Source of the DNA: Chlamydomonas sphaeroides
Lineage: Eukaryota; Chlorophyta; Chlorophyceae; Chlamydomonadales; Chlamydomonadaceae
Reading direction: 5' to 3'
Length of the DNA: 64,000 nucleotides
Assembly: GCA_001662425.1 (NCBI GenBank)
Contig: BDDC01000028.1
Span: 1 to 64,000 of the forward strand
Below the pieces are notes generated by a model that was given only the letters and a program-made list of their open reading frames with translations, did not search any database and was not told the DNA's origin. Positions 44,892 to 57,500 of the stretch are shown here, piece by piece. Position 1 is the stretch's first letter. Each line of letters begins with the position of its first letter. Made by a program: the position numbers and the translations under genes.

Positions 44892-47275
44892 TCACGGCAG
44901 CAGCGTGCCCGGCTGGCCCTGCTCCGCAGCATGCTGCTGCTGCTCAATGCTGGCCTTGAGCTCCTCCTCCACGTCCGCCGACACCACCGCCGAGCCGTAC
45001 GGCCAGCCGCCCTCGCCCCACACCGCCGCCCGCGCCTCGGCCGACGCCGCGCCGCGCCTCAGGGCCTGCGCCTGCGCCTGCGCACCGCCGCCTCGCACCA
45101 CATGCGCGTCGGCCTCGGAGGCCTCGCGGAAGGCGGCCGCAGCCGCAGCCTCGCGGGTGCGGCTGTCCATGAAGTCCGCGCTGCCCAGGGGGCAGGGAGG
45201 CCGCCGCAGCTGTACCGAGCGCACCTCCCCCGCCGCCGCAGCGGCCTGGGCAGCGAACGGCCGCGCCGCGCCGCGCCAGTCCACGCCGTCCTCCGTAACC
45301 GCTGCAAGGGTGGCGGTGGCGGTGGCGGCGGCACCGCCGCCGCCGGGGCCACCGCCGCGGCGCTGGCCGGGCGCGGCGCCGCCAATGAGTGGGGTGTCGG
45401 AGGAGCTCAGCGCGCCGCCGTCGGCGCCGGGGTCAGGGTTGGCGCCGCCGGCGCGGGAGAGGCCGGGCGCGGGCGCAATGTTGTTGACGAACGCGGCCGC
45501 GGCCTGCAGCTGCTGCGGCTCGGGCAGGCCGTCGAAGCTGCGGCCGCACATGCAGGGGGCCGGCGGGCATCAGCACACACAAAACACGGGGCAAACACGG
45601 AATGCAGCGGAGAAACAACGCCGTTGGGCATAGCTGATTCCGGTGCAGGCGCGTGTGTGTCGGAGGCCCGAGCTAGGCGCTAGTGGCAGGCCTAGTTGCG
45701 CTCACCGGCTGGGCTGCAGCGGCGGCAGCTTGGGTGGCGGCTGCACGGAGCGGCCAGCCTCCTGGTGCACCTCCAGGATGGTTGCGGCGCGGACCAGTGG
45801 CTTGAGGGGGTCCGGCACCTGAAGGGCCGGCATCCCGCCGGGCGGAGTGAGGGTGCCAGTGCGTAGCGGCAGTCGAACAGCGGACGCAAGGCTGGGAGCC
45901 CTGGGGCGACCCGAGAGGCCGGGTGTTGAATCGCTTGTATCTTGCTAGCGGCTGGGCGGCTGGGCTCTGGAATGGATCGCCACAAAGGGCCCCACCTGAG
46001 AGGCGGCCTCGGCGCCCGCCTCCTCGGCCTCGCGGGCCAGCGTAAGGTCCGCAAAGTCGGGCGCGGCCGCGGCGCCGTCCTCATCCTCCGACACGGACTG
46101 CAGCGCGTCGGCGGGCCGGCTGCCGAGCAGCACGCCGGGTATGTCCTGTGGCGGCAGAGGATGCGGGAAGGGAACGCGCAAGGTCATCACGCGTCAAGCA
46201 GGTCGGCTGATGCCAGCTCAAGGCGAGCGCGATGCAGGCCGCAGGTCGGCGGCCGAGCAGCCGCCAGCCGAGAGCGCTCCTCTCAGCTCACGCACAGCCC
46301 TCCTGCTGGCAGCCCAGAACCCTCAGGCGAACGACGCGGCCTGCGGCCCGAGACACGTCCCTGCCCCGCCGTCTGCCACTGACCTCCAGCCCGCCCCCAA
46401 GCCGGACCCTACCAGCGCCTCGCCGGCCGCGGTGTCGTCGTCATCCTCGCTCCCCTCGAGCGCCCTCGTGCGCAGCACGGACAGCAGCGAGCCGGCGGTG
46501 CGGGCGCCCGCGCCCCTCGCGCCGTAGCTCGCGGCGGGGCCGCTGGCCGGGTGCCTCCAGTCCAGGGTGACGTGCGACTCGGGCATCATGTGGGTTGGGT
46601 TGGCCGCGTCGTCGTCAAGTGGGTCGGGGTAGCGCCGGACGTAGTCGTAGGCGGTGCTGCTCATCTGACCGGTCCGGGCGGGTACACAAGGTGCAGAGAG
46701 GCGTGGAGGCGCAGCGAAGGAGGGGCCAGCTCGGGCAATCGAGGCAGTGGGGGTGGACGCCATCGAGTTGTGCGTTAAGCGGGATGTGAGTGCTCATGGA
46801 GGTTGGTCTGGGGCTGTGCGAGTGTCCCTGCCGAGTGTGCCGCTGGCAGGTCTCACCTCTGCCACCGCCGCAGCCTCGCCGGCGGCCTCGGCCATGGGGT
46901 CGTGCCAGTGGTGCGACTTCCAGATGCCGCTGGGGTCGTCTTGGACGAGCAGCGGGGGTGGCCGCGTGAGGTCGCCGCGCTGCAGCAGAGTACGGGGCGG
47001 ACGCCGGGGCACTGGTGCCGAGAAGGAGATTGCGGCTGACGGTTCGTGACGGCTGGACTTGCGGCAGGCGGCTTTGGAAGCGTGGCATTCGGAGCTGCAG
47101 ATGGGCTCACCGTGTGGTGGGTCGGCTGGGAAGACGAGTGCTTGCGGCCGAGGCGCCCCATCAGGCCGCCGAGATGGTGGAGGAAAAAGTGAGGAACCGC
47201 TTGGGGCGGTGCCGGGCCGCGGCGCGCCTGCTGGGTTACAGCAGGGAGCGGGCGTGGCAGGCCAGACTGTTGCAT
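44892..47275 (-). CDS. Unrecognised 482-aa protein, conserved-looking core with low-complexity C-terminus
   Basis: Six exons (- order): 47111-47275, 46857-46979, 46413-46664, 45996-46145, 45706-45818, 44892-45537 (TGA). Residues 1-55 are basic with HFFLHHLGG. Residues 70-130 look like a folded, aromatic core (PPPLLVQDDPSGIWKSHHWH, STAYDYVRRYPDPLDDD, NPTHMMPESHVTLDW). An acidic stretch follows (SEDDDD, SEDEDG), then a short PDPLKPLVRAATILEVHQE helix, a Gly/Ala-rich region, and a coiled-coil-prone end (SADVEEELKASIEQQQHAAE). There is no signal peptide, TM or catalytic motif. The exon-3 donor could also be at TCA|GTGGCA, adding 11-12 residues. I do not recognise the family; the context gives no hint of function. 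Confidence 0.6.
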
Positions 47276-48505
47276 AGCCGCCTCTCGGCGACGGACGGTA
47301 AGCGCATCTGCCCGCAATTGACGGCTGCTTTTAACGGACCGACACCACGTAGCGGGAGGGCAATGCCGCTTCGCGACGGAAGGTCACAGGCTGAGTTGCT
47401 CGAGCTTAGCTGGTTGTGGCCCAATCCAACGGCAGAAATGCAAGACAAGTGACAGCTCGGCGTGGGCCGTGCGGGGGTCCTGCTCTCACTGTTGCGCTGC
47501 GATGCTCGGCAGAAAATCCTCGCGACCCGGAGACTGGCGCCGATATGCGCTTCATGATGGCAAGTTCTTCACTGCAAGCTTTAAGATGTCCAGAGCTGCT
47601 TGACAAGGGTAACAGGCCAACGAGCGGCTTTCGGTAATTTTAGTTGCGCAGCGTGCCTGCCGGAACGATATCACACCTTGTATATATGCGGTCTGTGCAT
47701 TGCGACTTGACTTTGGTGAGGCGTCTCCGTCCCGGAGATTTGGAGTGCCGGGAAAGCGCCAACCACCTCCACGAACCCAACCACGCTTCGCTCGCCCCAA
47801 GACGGCGACGTCGCATTCTCGCATACAATCCCACAGCCAGACCGTGCTTGAGTCCTCCATGATCAATATCTCACATACACATGTTCCTGCCAGAGGAACC
47901 TGCCTTAGGTCCGCAAGGCGCCATCATGGGGTCACCGCAGCTCCTGCTCTGCCAGCGCCAGCGCGCAAGCCGCTGCCGATCCTCCTTCGAGCAGAGCAAT
48001 CCACATGCAGCATGCAAGCGAAACCGCGGGGACGGCTAACCCACCACCAGCGCTACCTGCGCCCCCGAAAGCCCCTCGCCGCCCTCCCCGTCGCCGCCGT
48101 CCCCGTCCTCCTGGGCCCCTCCACCCCCGGGCCCTGCCTTGCCCCACTGTCCAAGCTGCGGCGCCGCGCGCAACATGGGCACGCTCGCACGCCCCTCCCC
48201 CTCGCCCTCCCGCTCGCCCTGCCGCTCGCCTTCCTCTCCCTCGCAAACGTCCCCGTCGCTGCCGCCCTGATCTCCCGCCGCCAGCCGCGCCACCCTGTAG
48301 CAGATCACGAGGGCGCACAGCCGTAGATCGCCAGGGCGCACCGTCCATGCAAGTTGCCGTCAGTCCAAGCAAGGAAAGCAGAAGAAGGAAAGCAATTGCA
48401 GGCGCGCTCTCGTCTATACCTTGAGACCAGGATACGGTACGGTGGTTCCAGTTGCGATAACAGAACAGGAGGAAGGCAGCATAGCATTGCAGCAGCGCTC
48501 AAGCC
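47276..48505. other. Intergenic, promoter of the 482-aa gene and 3' flank of the cyclase
   Basis: These 1,230 bp contain a TATATAT-like element at about 47680 that could serve the - strand gene with a roughly 400-nt 5' UTR. A stop-free Gly/Glu-rich frame (48036-48294 on -) could be an alternative last exon of the cyclase. Otherwise nothing was recognised. Confidence 0.45.
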
Positions 48506-51500
48506 TTACCTGTAGACGGGGATGAGGCCGGGGATACCCTTGAGCTGGTGCTCCCCTCGGAAGGTCGCCAGCAGCTGGCAGGCCTGCAGGTTGGGGAAAG
48601 CACGGCGGCTTTCAAGGAAGAACCAGTGTTGAGGCACGGCGGCTTGGGTTAGCGGGGAGCCGCTGCGGCAACAGCCGTCCCTGCAACAACGCCCCAGGGC
48701 GACGCGCGACATGCGCGTTGGAGCCGCTGCCGGCAGGCCTGTCGCGTGGGGACTGGGAACGCACACACAAGCCACGCGCAGGCTGCCGCGGAGGATCCCT
48801 GCACGACGCCAACGCGCCAAGCGCCGCCCGCCCGCCCCCGGCCCCCATGGCTCCACATGCTCGGGGCCGGCCCCCTCCGGCCGCTGCGCACCTCCTCGCA
48901 GCCCGACTGCTGCGCCGCCGCCCAGGCCGCGCCGCTGAGCAGCGTGTCGCCGCCGCCCGCGAGCGCCAGGATGCGCGCGGCGCGGTTCATGGTGCGGCCG
49001 CGGTACGTGACGCGGCCGGTGACGGGCGAGATGCCGTGGCGCAGCGGGCCGCAGTCCACGCCCACCTGCGGGCGGTGCGGAGCGTGCGTGCAACCTCGGT
49101 TGACGTGTGCTCAGTTTCTAAGTTTAAAAAGGTCAACCAACACGTCTGCGTGTGATGCGGCAGCTCCACATGGGGGGACAGGGCTTGGGCGCACCTTGAG
49201 CCGCAGGCCGCGCAGCACCACCCGGGGCCGGTACGACACCACCCGCGACGGCGCGCGCCGCAGCGACGCCGCCGCCAGGCCCGCCACCTGGCGCGGCGTG
49301 ACGCTGGGCAGGCTGGTCCGGCTGCGGCGCTCCGCCGCCGCGGGGCTGGCGGGCCCCTCGCGCTCCAGCACCGTCACCGTCTCGCACAGCTCGTGGGCTA
49401 GCAGCTCGGGCGGCCTGAGGGCGGAGGCAGAGGAGCGGGGCGGGACGCGCATGGGTTGCGGTAGGAGGGGCCAGGTTGCGCAGCCGCCCTGCGCAGCTAG
49501 CTCCGTGCGTCGGATCGGCCTAGCTGGATGCCGCCAGCGCTGCCCCCCGCACCAGTCGGCCTCCAGCATGGCCTGCATGCAGGCCGAGGCCCACAGCGCG
49601 GCGCGGCCCGCGTCCGCAAAGGCTGCCAGAAGGAAGCCGTCGGCCAGCTCCACCTGGGGGCGGCGTTGAAAGACAGGAAGCATTGCGGCTGCGCGAGTCG
49701 AGGAAAGGCAGGGGGCCAGGACGGGCTCAGCAGCAGGGCCCACTGCTCTGTCCACACTACTCTGTCCCGCCGCGCCACGCTGCCCACGCGTGTGCCATAC
49801 CCGCTGCCTCAGCCCTGTTCCCCCGCCTCGGCCCCCCACGCGCCACGGGCCCACCAGGTAGCCCTGAGCCTCCATGAGCAGCCGCTGCACCGCCGCCGCC
49901 CACTGCGCCAGCGCCGCCGCTGCCACGTCGCCCCGCCATGCCAGCAGCGTGGCGGCGCCGCTGACCGCCATGAAGGCGATGGCGGGGCAGCCCACGGGCG
50001 CGTCCAGGCTGCCGGCGGCGGTCTGCGGACGGGGCGGGCCGCCGTGGGTTGGGCGCGTGTGGTACTCGTACTCGCACTCGAGGGAGGGCGCCACCGCCTC
50101 TGGGCACGTACCGGCTGGGCCACACGGGTGATCCGGGGCTTGGGGAGACAAGGGAGCGGGCAGCAGCCCCCACCCCCAGCCCCAGCGCACCTGGCGTATG
50201 ACGCGCAGCGGCTGGCCCCACAGCAGCCGCGGCGCCAGCGACGGCGCCGTCACGTAGTACAGCGGCAGCCCGGCCTCCAGCGCGTCACAGGCGCCGCTGG
50301 CGGCCTCGGCGTAGGCCGCCGCGGCGTCCGCCGCCGACTCGGGCACCGTGGCGGCGCTGCCGCGAAGCCACGTCCTGGGCTGGCGCTGGCGCGACTTTGA
50401 CATGACGCGCGACCAGCCAGGCTTGGTGGCGGAGCCGGGGCGCGGCGTGCGCGAGTTGGCGCCGTCTGGTGGGCCCGGCGCGCCCTGCACACCAGGCAAC
50501 GCGCGGGCAGGGGCATGCGGTGTGTGACTGCGAGATAGCGTGGCGTGCCGTGACGTCGTGACCGGTGACTCACGGCGGGGTGGAGTCCTGCCAAGCCCCA
50601 AACCTCCAAACCGTCAAGCCCCCAACCCGTCCGAGCCCCCCAAGCCCGCACCTTGACGATGAAGTCGCCCGCGTGCAGCAGCAGCGGCGGCCCGCCCGGG
50701 CAGCGCCCCGCCGCCCGCAGCGCGTCGCCGGGCGCGAACGCAAACAGCTCGGCCGACAGCAGCGCGCCGCCGCCAGGAGCCGCATCGCAGGCTGCCTTGG
50801 CCATGGCCGCGCATCGGCCTGCGGCGGCAGCAGCGGGCAGCGGGGTGGGCATTTGGGTGCCCCAGCGAACAAGGTGTGTTATGTGCTGTATAGCGGCGCA
50901 TCGGGCTGCGGCGGCGCCAGCGGGCAGCGGGTTGGACAACAGTCGCCTAGGTGGGCAAGGCCTTGGGCAGGGGCTGCCGGCCGGCAGGACGACGACGGCG
51001 CAGGCTCCTCGCGCGCGGCGTGGCGCGGTGCTCCCACTACGCCGCACGTCGCACGTCACGGGCGTCCCTGTACTGCAGCAGTCCTCGCCTGGCGTGCCGC
51101 CACTGGTGCCGTACCGACGCGCACGGCGCCGTACGCACCTCCGTACTGGTACCGCCCCGAGATGGAGTTGTGGGTCACGTCCGCCGCCTCCACACCGCAC
51201 GCGGCGCCCACGCGCACCCGGAAGCCGCAGTACAGCTGCCCCAGCAGCGGCTCCGACGGCACCTGCGGCTCGTGCGACAGTGGCCACAGCGCCTGCGGCA
51301 GTGAGAGGCAGCGGGGCGAGCCGTGAGGAGGGGCGTAAGCTCCGCGACCCTCCATGGCCTCCAGCTGGCCGCCTTTGGGGCCACGCCCCGCTCGGAACGG
51401 TTGGAGAGCACCCGGCGTGTGTCCCTGTGTGCGATGACGGGCATGCGGCTGCCCGCCGTACCTGCAGCGCGTCACGGAGCGTCAAGGCCGCCTTGGCCTG

Positions 51501-54500
51501 CTCCCCGCCCGGGTCGCCGTCCTGCCCGCCGGCGTGCGCTGCGTGCTGCCCATTCGCCTTGGGCCGCTCCTGCTCCTGCTCCTCCTCCTCCTCGCCCTCG
51601 CCGTCGGCGTATGACGCGTAGTCAAACTCCTCGACCTGAACGGCGCCGCCCAGCCAGCCAAAGCGCCCCGAAGGCGAGCCGTTCAGCCAGCCGAAGCGCC
51701 CTGACGGCGTGCCTCCCATGGCCGAGGCGCGACGCGGCGTCACCAGGGACGCAACCAGTGCCTCGACGGCCTGCAGGCCGCCGCCACCGCGAGCCGTGCG
51801 CGGTGTACCGCTGAAGGGTGACTGTTGGGGGCCGGCGCACATGAATTGGAGGCCAAGTCGGGTATGGTTACGTGTGCAATGGAGAGGTCAGTGTGTCAAG
51901 ACGGGAAGCTGGGGGTGCCGCCATGTGCAGGCCCGTGTCTCGCAGGCGCCCGTGCGGCGGAGGGCCTGCCTGCCTGCCGGCCACCGGCCTCCCACGCAAC
52001 GCACCTTGGCAGAGGGCGACCGCACGCTGATGGCCGACGCAGCGCGCTCCCCAGGGCCCCGGCTGCTGAAGACACGCGCAAAAGCAGACGGCGTCGTGAT
52101 GCTCTTCGACGCGCGCGCCGCGCCCACGACAACGGCCGGCGCCGACTCCGCCGGCGTGGCCGCACGGCCGGTCGCCGCCGCGCGCTGCCCATCCGGCAGC
52201 GCCCGTGCAGCGGCCCGCTGCCCCCCGGTCTCCTTGTCGCCCTCAAGCGCCGCAGCCACCGCCGACGCCAGCGCGTCACCGACAGCGGCGCCCCCGGCCG
52301 CCAAGGACACCGCAACGCCCGTCAGCGACCGCAGAGGGCTGCCCGCCAGCGAGGCCTTGGGCGAGAGCCCTGCCGAACCGGTCTGGCTCTGGCCCGCGTC
52401 CGCGACACGCTGCAGCACCACGCTCAGGCCCGAGCCGCCGGGGGCTAGGCCCATGCCCAGCCCCAGCCGGTCCGCGCTGTCCCGCCGGCGCGCTCCGCTG
52501 GCGCCGCCCACAGAGCCGCGCACCGCGGCAAGCCGGTCCGCGAGGCCGCCGCCGCGCGGCCGCAACGGCGAGGCTGCGCCGGAGCCGGCGGAGGCAAGGC
52601 ACGCCGCCGCGCTGGGGTTGGCGGCGGCGGCGGCGCCGCCGCCGCCGCTGAGGTCGACGGATCCGCCGCTGGGCATGGGGCCGCTATGGCCTGCGCTGCC
52701 GGGGCCTTCGTCGGCGAGCCGCGACTGCGTCACGGCCGGCGGCCGCTCGGTGAAAATGCCGCTGCCGGTAGCCAGGCGAGAGCTGGCGAGTGGCGGCTGT
52801 GGGCCGAGGACGCCGCTGCCTGCGGGCGCCCTTTGGCCAAAGGGGCTGCTAGCGGAGGCTGCGGCAGAGGGGCTGCCGCCTGGCGCGACCTTGGCAACGG
52901 GGCTGCCGCCGTCGGCGTGCGCCCAGGGCGAGGCCGGGGCGCCGGCGGGCGAGGCGATGGAGATGGGCGCTGGGGGCCGCGGCGTCGGGGGAGGCGGCAG
53001 CGCGAGCCAGGCGGGCGCTGCGTCCTCGCACTGTAGCACCTCTGGCGGCCACTCCAGCATCATCATCTCCAGCTACGGCAGGGGAGCCGGGCCGCACGGG
53101 CCGGCATGGTTTGGGATGGCGGCACCGCGCAGTGGCAGCGGTGGCCAGGGGCGCCGTGCTGCAGTGCAGTGCGCACGCCTCGACGTCGAGGCGGCAGCGG
53201 CAGTGGGCGGCAACCCGCCACAGCTGAGGGACGCGGTGCACCCCTCGCCCCCCAGCTGCCCACCTGCAGCTCCACGCAGAACGCTACCGCGTGGTGGGGC
53301 TTGTGGAAGGCCATGAGGAAGGCGTCGCCCTGGGAGATGAGGGGGCCAGGCAGGCAGGTGGGAGACGAACGGGCGTCGGGCTTGCTCGTCAGAGGTGGTG
53401 GAGGAGGGCCAGGAACGCGGCGCGGCCTGTGGCTGCAGCATGTCAGGCAGCCTTGCAGTGCTCGCTCGCTTGCGGCTCCGTACCTCTGTGGCGGACTCGT
53501 AGCCTCGGTGCTTGGGCAGCAGCCGCCGCACGGCCGCGTGATGGTGCGCCACGGCCGCGTCCATGACGCCCGGCAGCAGGCTCTCCCACAGCAGCGTGGA
53601 GTTCTGTGGGGTCGTGGCGCCCGGCAGTCAGGCCAAGCCGCGCACGAGGGCTGCTGACGCGCGTGGCCGACATGGGGCATGTGCATGGAAGCGGGAGAGG
53701 CGGCTTACCTGGATGTCGGTGGTCGCTAGCGTCGTCATGGGCCCGGGTCCTGGCACGATGACCCGCCCTGTTAGGGTGAGCTGCATGGGAAGGGCCAGGC
53801 GGGGCGGCAGCCGGCACGGATGTCACCGCACAGCAGGCATGTGACCATTGCCGCTGCGCAGCGGCTGCCGCCGCGGGCTGCGGCGGGGCAGGGCGCTGGC
53901 GCGAGCGTCGCAAAACAGCAGCAACGCGTGGTGATTTGCCTAGCAGCTGCCGGCGCGGCACCGAGGCGGCCGCACCTTCTGGTGCCGTCGGCGGTACACC
54001 ACGAACCCCAGCAGCAAGGCCGCCAGCACAACGCCGACCGCCACCGGCAGTGCGATGGCCAGGGCCAGCAGGTTTGTGTTGCCGTCGTCGCCGGAACCGC
54101 CACCCTGCGCAGGGAGGTGAGCGGGGCAGGTGAGGTGCCCGACCCAATCGTGCCGCAGCCAGTGCGGGCGACGACGCAGCGTCATCCGATCATTGGCGTC
54201 ATGGGGCTCAGCGTCATCCGATCATTGGCATCATGGGGTGTAGGGGAGCATGGGTGGCTGGGTGTGCACCTGGCCGCTGGCGCGTGTGCTGCCGTCCTTG
54301 CTGGCACCCGTGATGATGGAGTAGGCGGCCCTCCTCGCGGCCTGCGACGTGTCGTCGGGGTACATCTGCGGCAAGGCAAAAGGATAGCCAGCGAGGCGGC
54401 GACGGCAGGGTGAGGCCGGACCGGGCCGCCAGTGGGTGTCGTGCACGAAGGCAGGGGCGGGGCCGGATGCGGAGCCCGTTCGGGGTACACCTCCGGCGCG

Positions 54501-57500
54501 GAAGGGGCCATGGACGCAAAGGAGACACCCACCACGCGCACGACGCGAGCCACCGCCGCCTGCAGCCGCGCCGCCACATCGGCCGCAGGCTGCCCGCCGC
54601 CGAGCGCCGTGACGTTGAAGGCCGCCTCCGCCAGGTACAGCTCCTCGTACTGCTGGCTCTGTGAGCAGGCAGGGCAGGGCGCGTCACGCTGACGCCGGCA
54701 GCACGGCCGCTGCAAAGTTCCCTAGCTGAGCGGGAACGTTCAAGGGCCATGCCATCACACCGCTGCTCCGGCAGCATCCAATCTGCACGCCAACTTGTAA
54801 GCTACACACAAGGCACGCTGCAAGACAAGCTCTGCACCTGCAGGTTGTGCTTGATGGCCAGGTTGGGGCTGAGCACCGAGCTCCAGTACGCCTCGGCCCA
54901 GGCCGCAGCGTCGCGCTCTGCCACGCCCGCCGCCGCCGCCAGCACCGGCGCGTTGATGGCGGAGCGCACGCCGCCGCCGCCGGGCGCCGTCGCCGGCAGC
55001 AGCTGCGGCCGTATGGAGGACCGCACCAGGCCGCCCCACCAGTCGAGCGCCATCTGCGACGGCAGGCAGGCGGCCACACGGACCAGCAACGCTTCACCAC
55101 CACATCCTCCTCCAAGCCGGCTCGCCTCCCCTCCCCTCCCCAGGCCCGCCTGCACAGCTGCAGCAGCAGCAAGCGCGGCGCTGCTCACCCGCATCAGCTC
55201 CTCCACCACTCCCTCGGGTGCGGTTCGGTTGAAGGGCAGCGGCGGCGCGCCCCGCAGGTCCTGCGCCCACGCCCGGCTAACGTCGCCGGTGCTCACGAGC
55301 ACAGGGTCCGGCAGGGGGGCCTGCTGCAGCCTCCGCCGCCGCCGGCCGCCTGCCGACGGCGCGCCAGCGGCTCCGGCTGGAGCGGATGCGGGCCCGGCGC
55401 CGGGCTGCGGTTGGGCTGCGGGGCCGCTGCTGGCGGGGGCGGCGCTGGGGGCGCCGGCGGCGCCGCTGGTGCCTGTGGGGCCGGGGTTGTCTACGGGGAT
55501 GATGATGTCGCTGCCGGTAGGCCGCTCCTGCGCGGCCAGGCCAACAGCCGAGGGTTTGTGAACGCGGGCGAGGTACGACACGGGGGCGCAGCAGCGTCCT
55601 GCGGTGGCATGTAGCTAGACGGGCGGCCGGGCACTGTCCCCTCCCACCGGCAATTCTTCGTCGCGCGCCGGCGCCCAGCACACCTTGAGGAAGACGCCAA
55701 CCAGCGGCGCAAAGTTGACGAGCGCCCGCACCCTCGCGCTCGAGCTCTGCCGCGCCGCGCCCCCCGCCAGCAGCGCGCCGTCGCGCAGCAGCGCGCCGGG
55801 GTCGGGCGGCGCCACCTCGAGCTCCTCCGCGTGCGGGCAGCGGCCCGGGTCGCAGGGCAGCAGCTGGCCGCTCCCCCGGTCCAGCACGTGTGTGGAGCCG
55901 GGCAGGCGCGCCACGCCCAGCTGGCCCGCGCCGGCGGGCCGCCGGAGCAGCGCGTGGCCCTGTGAGCAAGTGACGGTTGCGTGACACGTAGCAGGTTGGC
56001 GTTGCGACGTGCAAAGACTCTCATCAGCGGTGGCAACAGCTCCTCCTCGTGCCGCCCGTCGCGTGGCACGGCACGGACGTGCGGCCCCTCGGCACGCGAC
56101 GGCAAGAGCCCAGCCCCTGCCCCAGGCCCTGTGGCCCTGTGCCCCATCTGCTCACCAGCAGCGCGTGGTCCCACTGGATGGCGAAGGCACACTCGGCCGG
56201 CCGCGCGGCGGGCCCGCCCGCGTGGAAGCGGCTGTGGAAGGCCTCGCAGTTGTCGGCGGCGGAGGCGCTGCTGCCCGCCGGCAGGGGCGGCGCCGCCATG
56301 GCCACGAGCGCTGCGTAGATGCGGAGTGCGGCCGCGTAGGCGGCGGAGCCGTGCAGCGGCGCCAGCGAGGCGGCGGGGTCCCACTCGTGCGAGTGCGCCG
56401 TCCCGTGGGTCTGCGCCATGGAGGCCGCGATGGCCGAGACCAGGTAGCCGCTGTCGCACACTGGCGGCGCGCGCGGAGTGGGCGAGAGAGAGGGTGGGGG
56501 CGGGGCCAGGCAGGACGAATTAGGGGTGACGGCGCGGTATGCGGGGCGCTTGGCGGCGGCCCGGGGCTAGCTGCCGCACCCAGCCAGGCCACCTACGAGA
56601 AGCCGGGTGCCACCAAGAAGGGCGGGGAGCCGCAACTATGCCCCACGCGCAAGGTGCCACACGGCTGGTAACAATTATCGCCAATAGCCACATCGCCCCC
56701 CGAGCGCCCCAGCCAGGCTCCGGAAGCCTCCGGCCAGGCCAAAGGCCGGGCCTCCGGCTTGGACCCGGGAGGGGTGGGGGAGGGGTTCAAGTTTTGCCCG
56801 ACTTTTCTGGCCCTTTCGAACCCAGTAGGGGCTCGCTGCCGCACCCACCCGGCGCTGCGTTGAGGCAGATGCCTGGGTTGGGCAAGCCGTCGCCGTCCCA
56901 GTCGCTTCCGTTGAGGCGGCCCACCGCCGCCACCAGCTCGGTCCAGGTGCGCGGCGGCTGCTCGGAGCCCAGCTGCGCCGCCAGCACGTCGCGCCGGTAG
57001 AACTGCGGCAGCCGGCGGGGGAGCGAGCAGGCAATGTCAAGCGGCAGCGGGGTTCAGGAGGCTGCGGCAGGCTAGGCAGGCGAACCCGGATGCCCAGCCA
57101 TTGAAGCCGGCCCTAGGCGGCTTCTTCCTGGCCTTGCACAGCGCGAGGATTGTGGGGGCTGAGCTGGTTAGTGCCCGCAGCAGGCGCGGCTGGCACAACC
57201 CCTGCTGGACGACCGAACAATGGCGCGGCTCCGCCTGGTCGACCGCGCGCCGCGTCTTACCAGGAGCAGGGCGCTGGCGGTGCGTTGCGGCGGCAGCACC
57301 TGCAGCCCGTCCACTGACAGCAACGACCTGGGGTCGGGGAGGGATCGGGGGCGACGGAAGCAAGCATGTTCGGATGGGGCAGTGGCGTAGTTGAGCTACC
57401 GTACGCAAGGGCAGCACGCGCACTGTACCACACGTCGCAAGACACGCCCCGGGGTCCGTCGGTCGTGGTTCTCAGCGGGCGCGGGCCCCTCTAAACGTGC

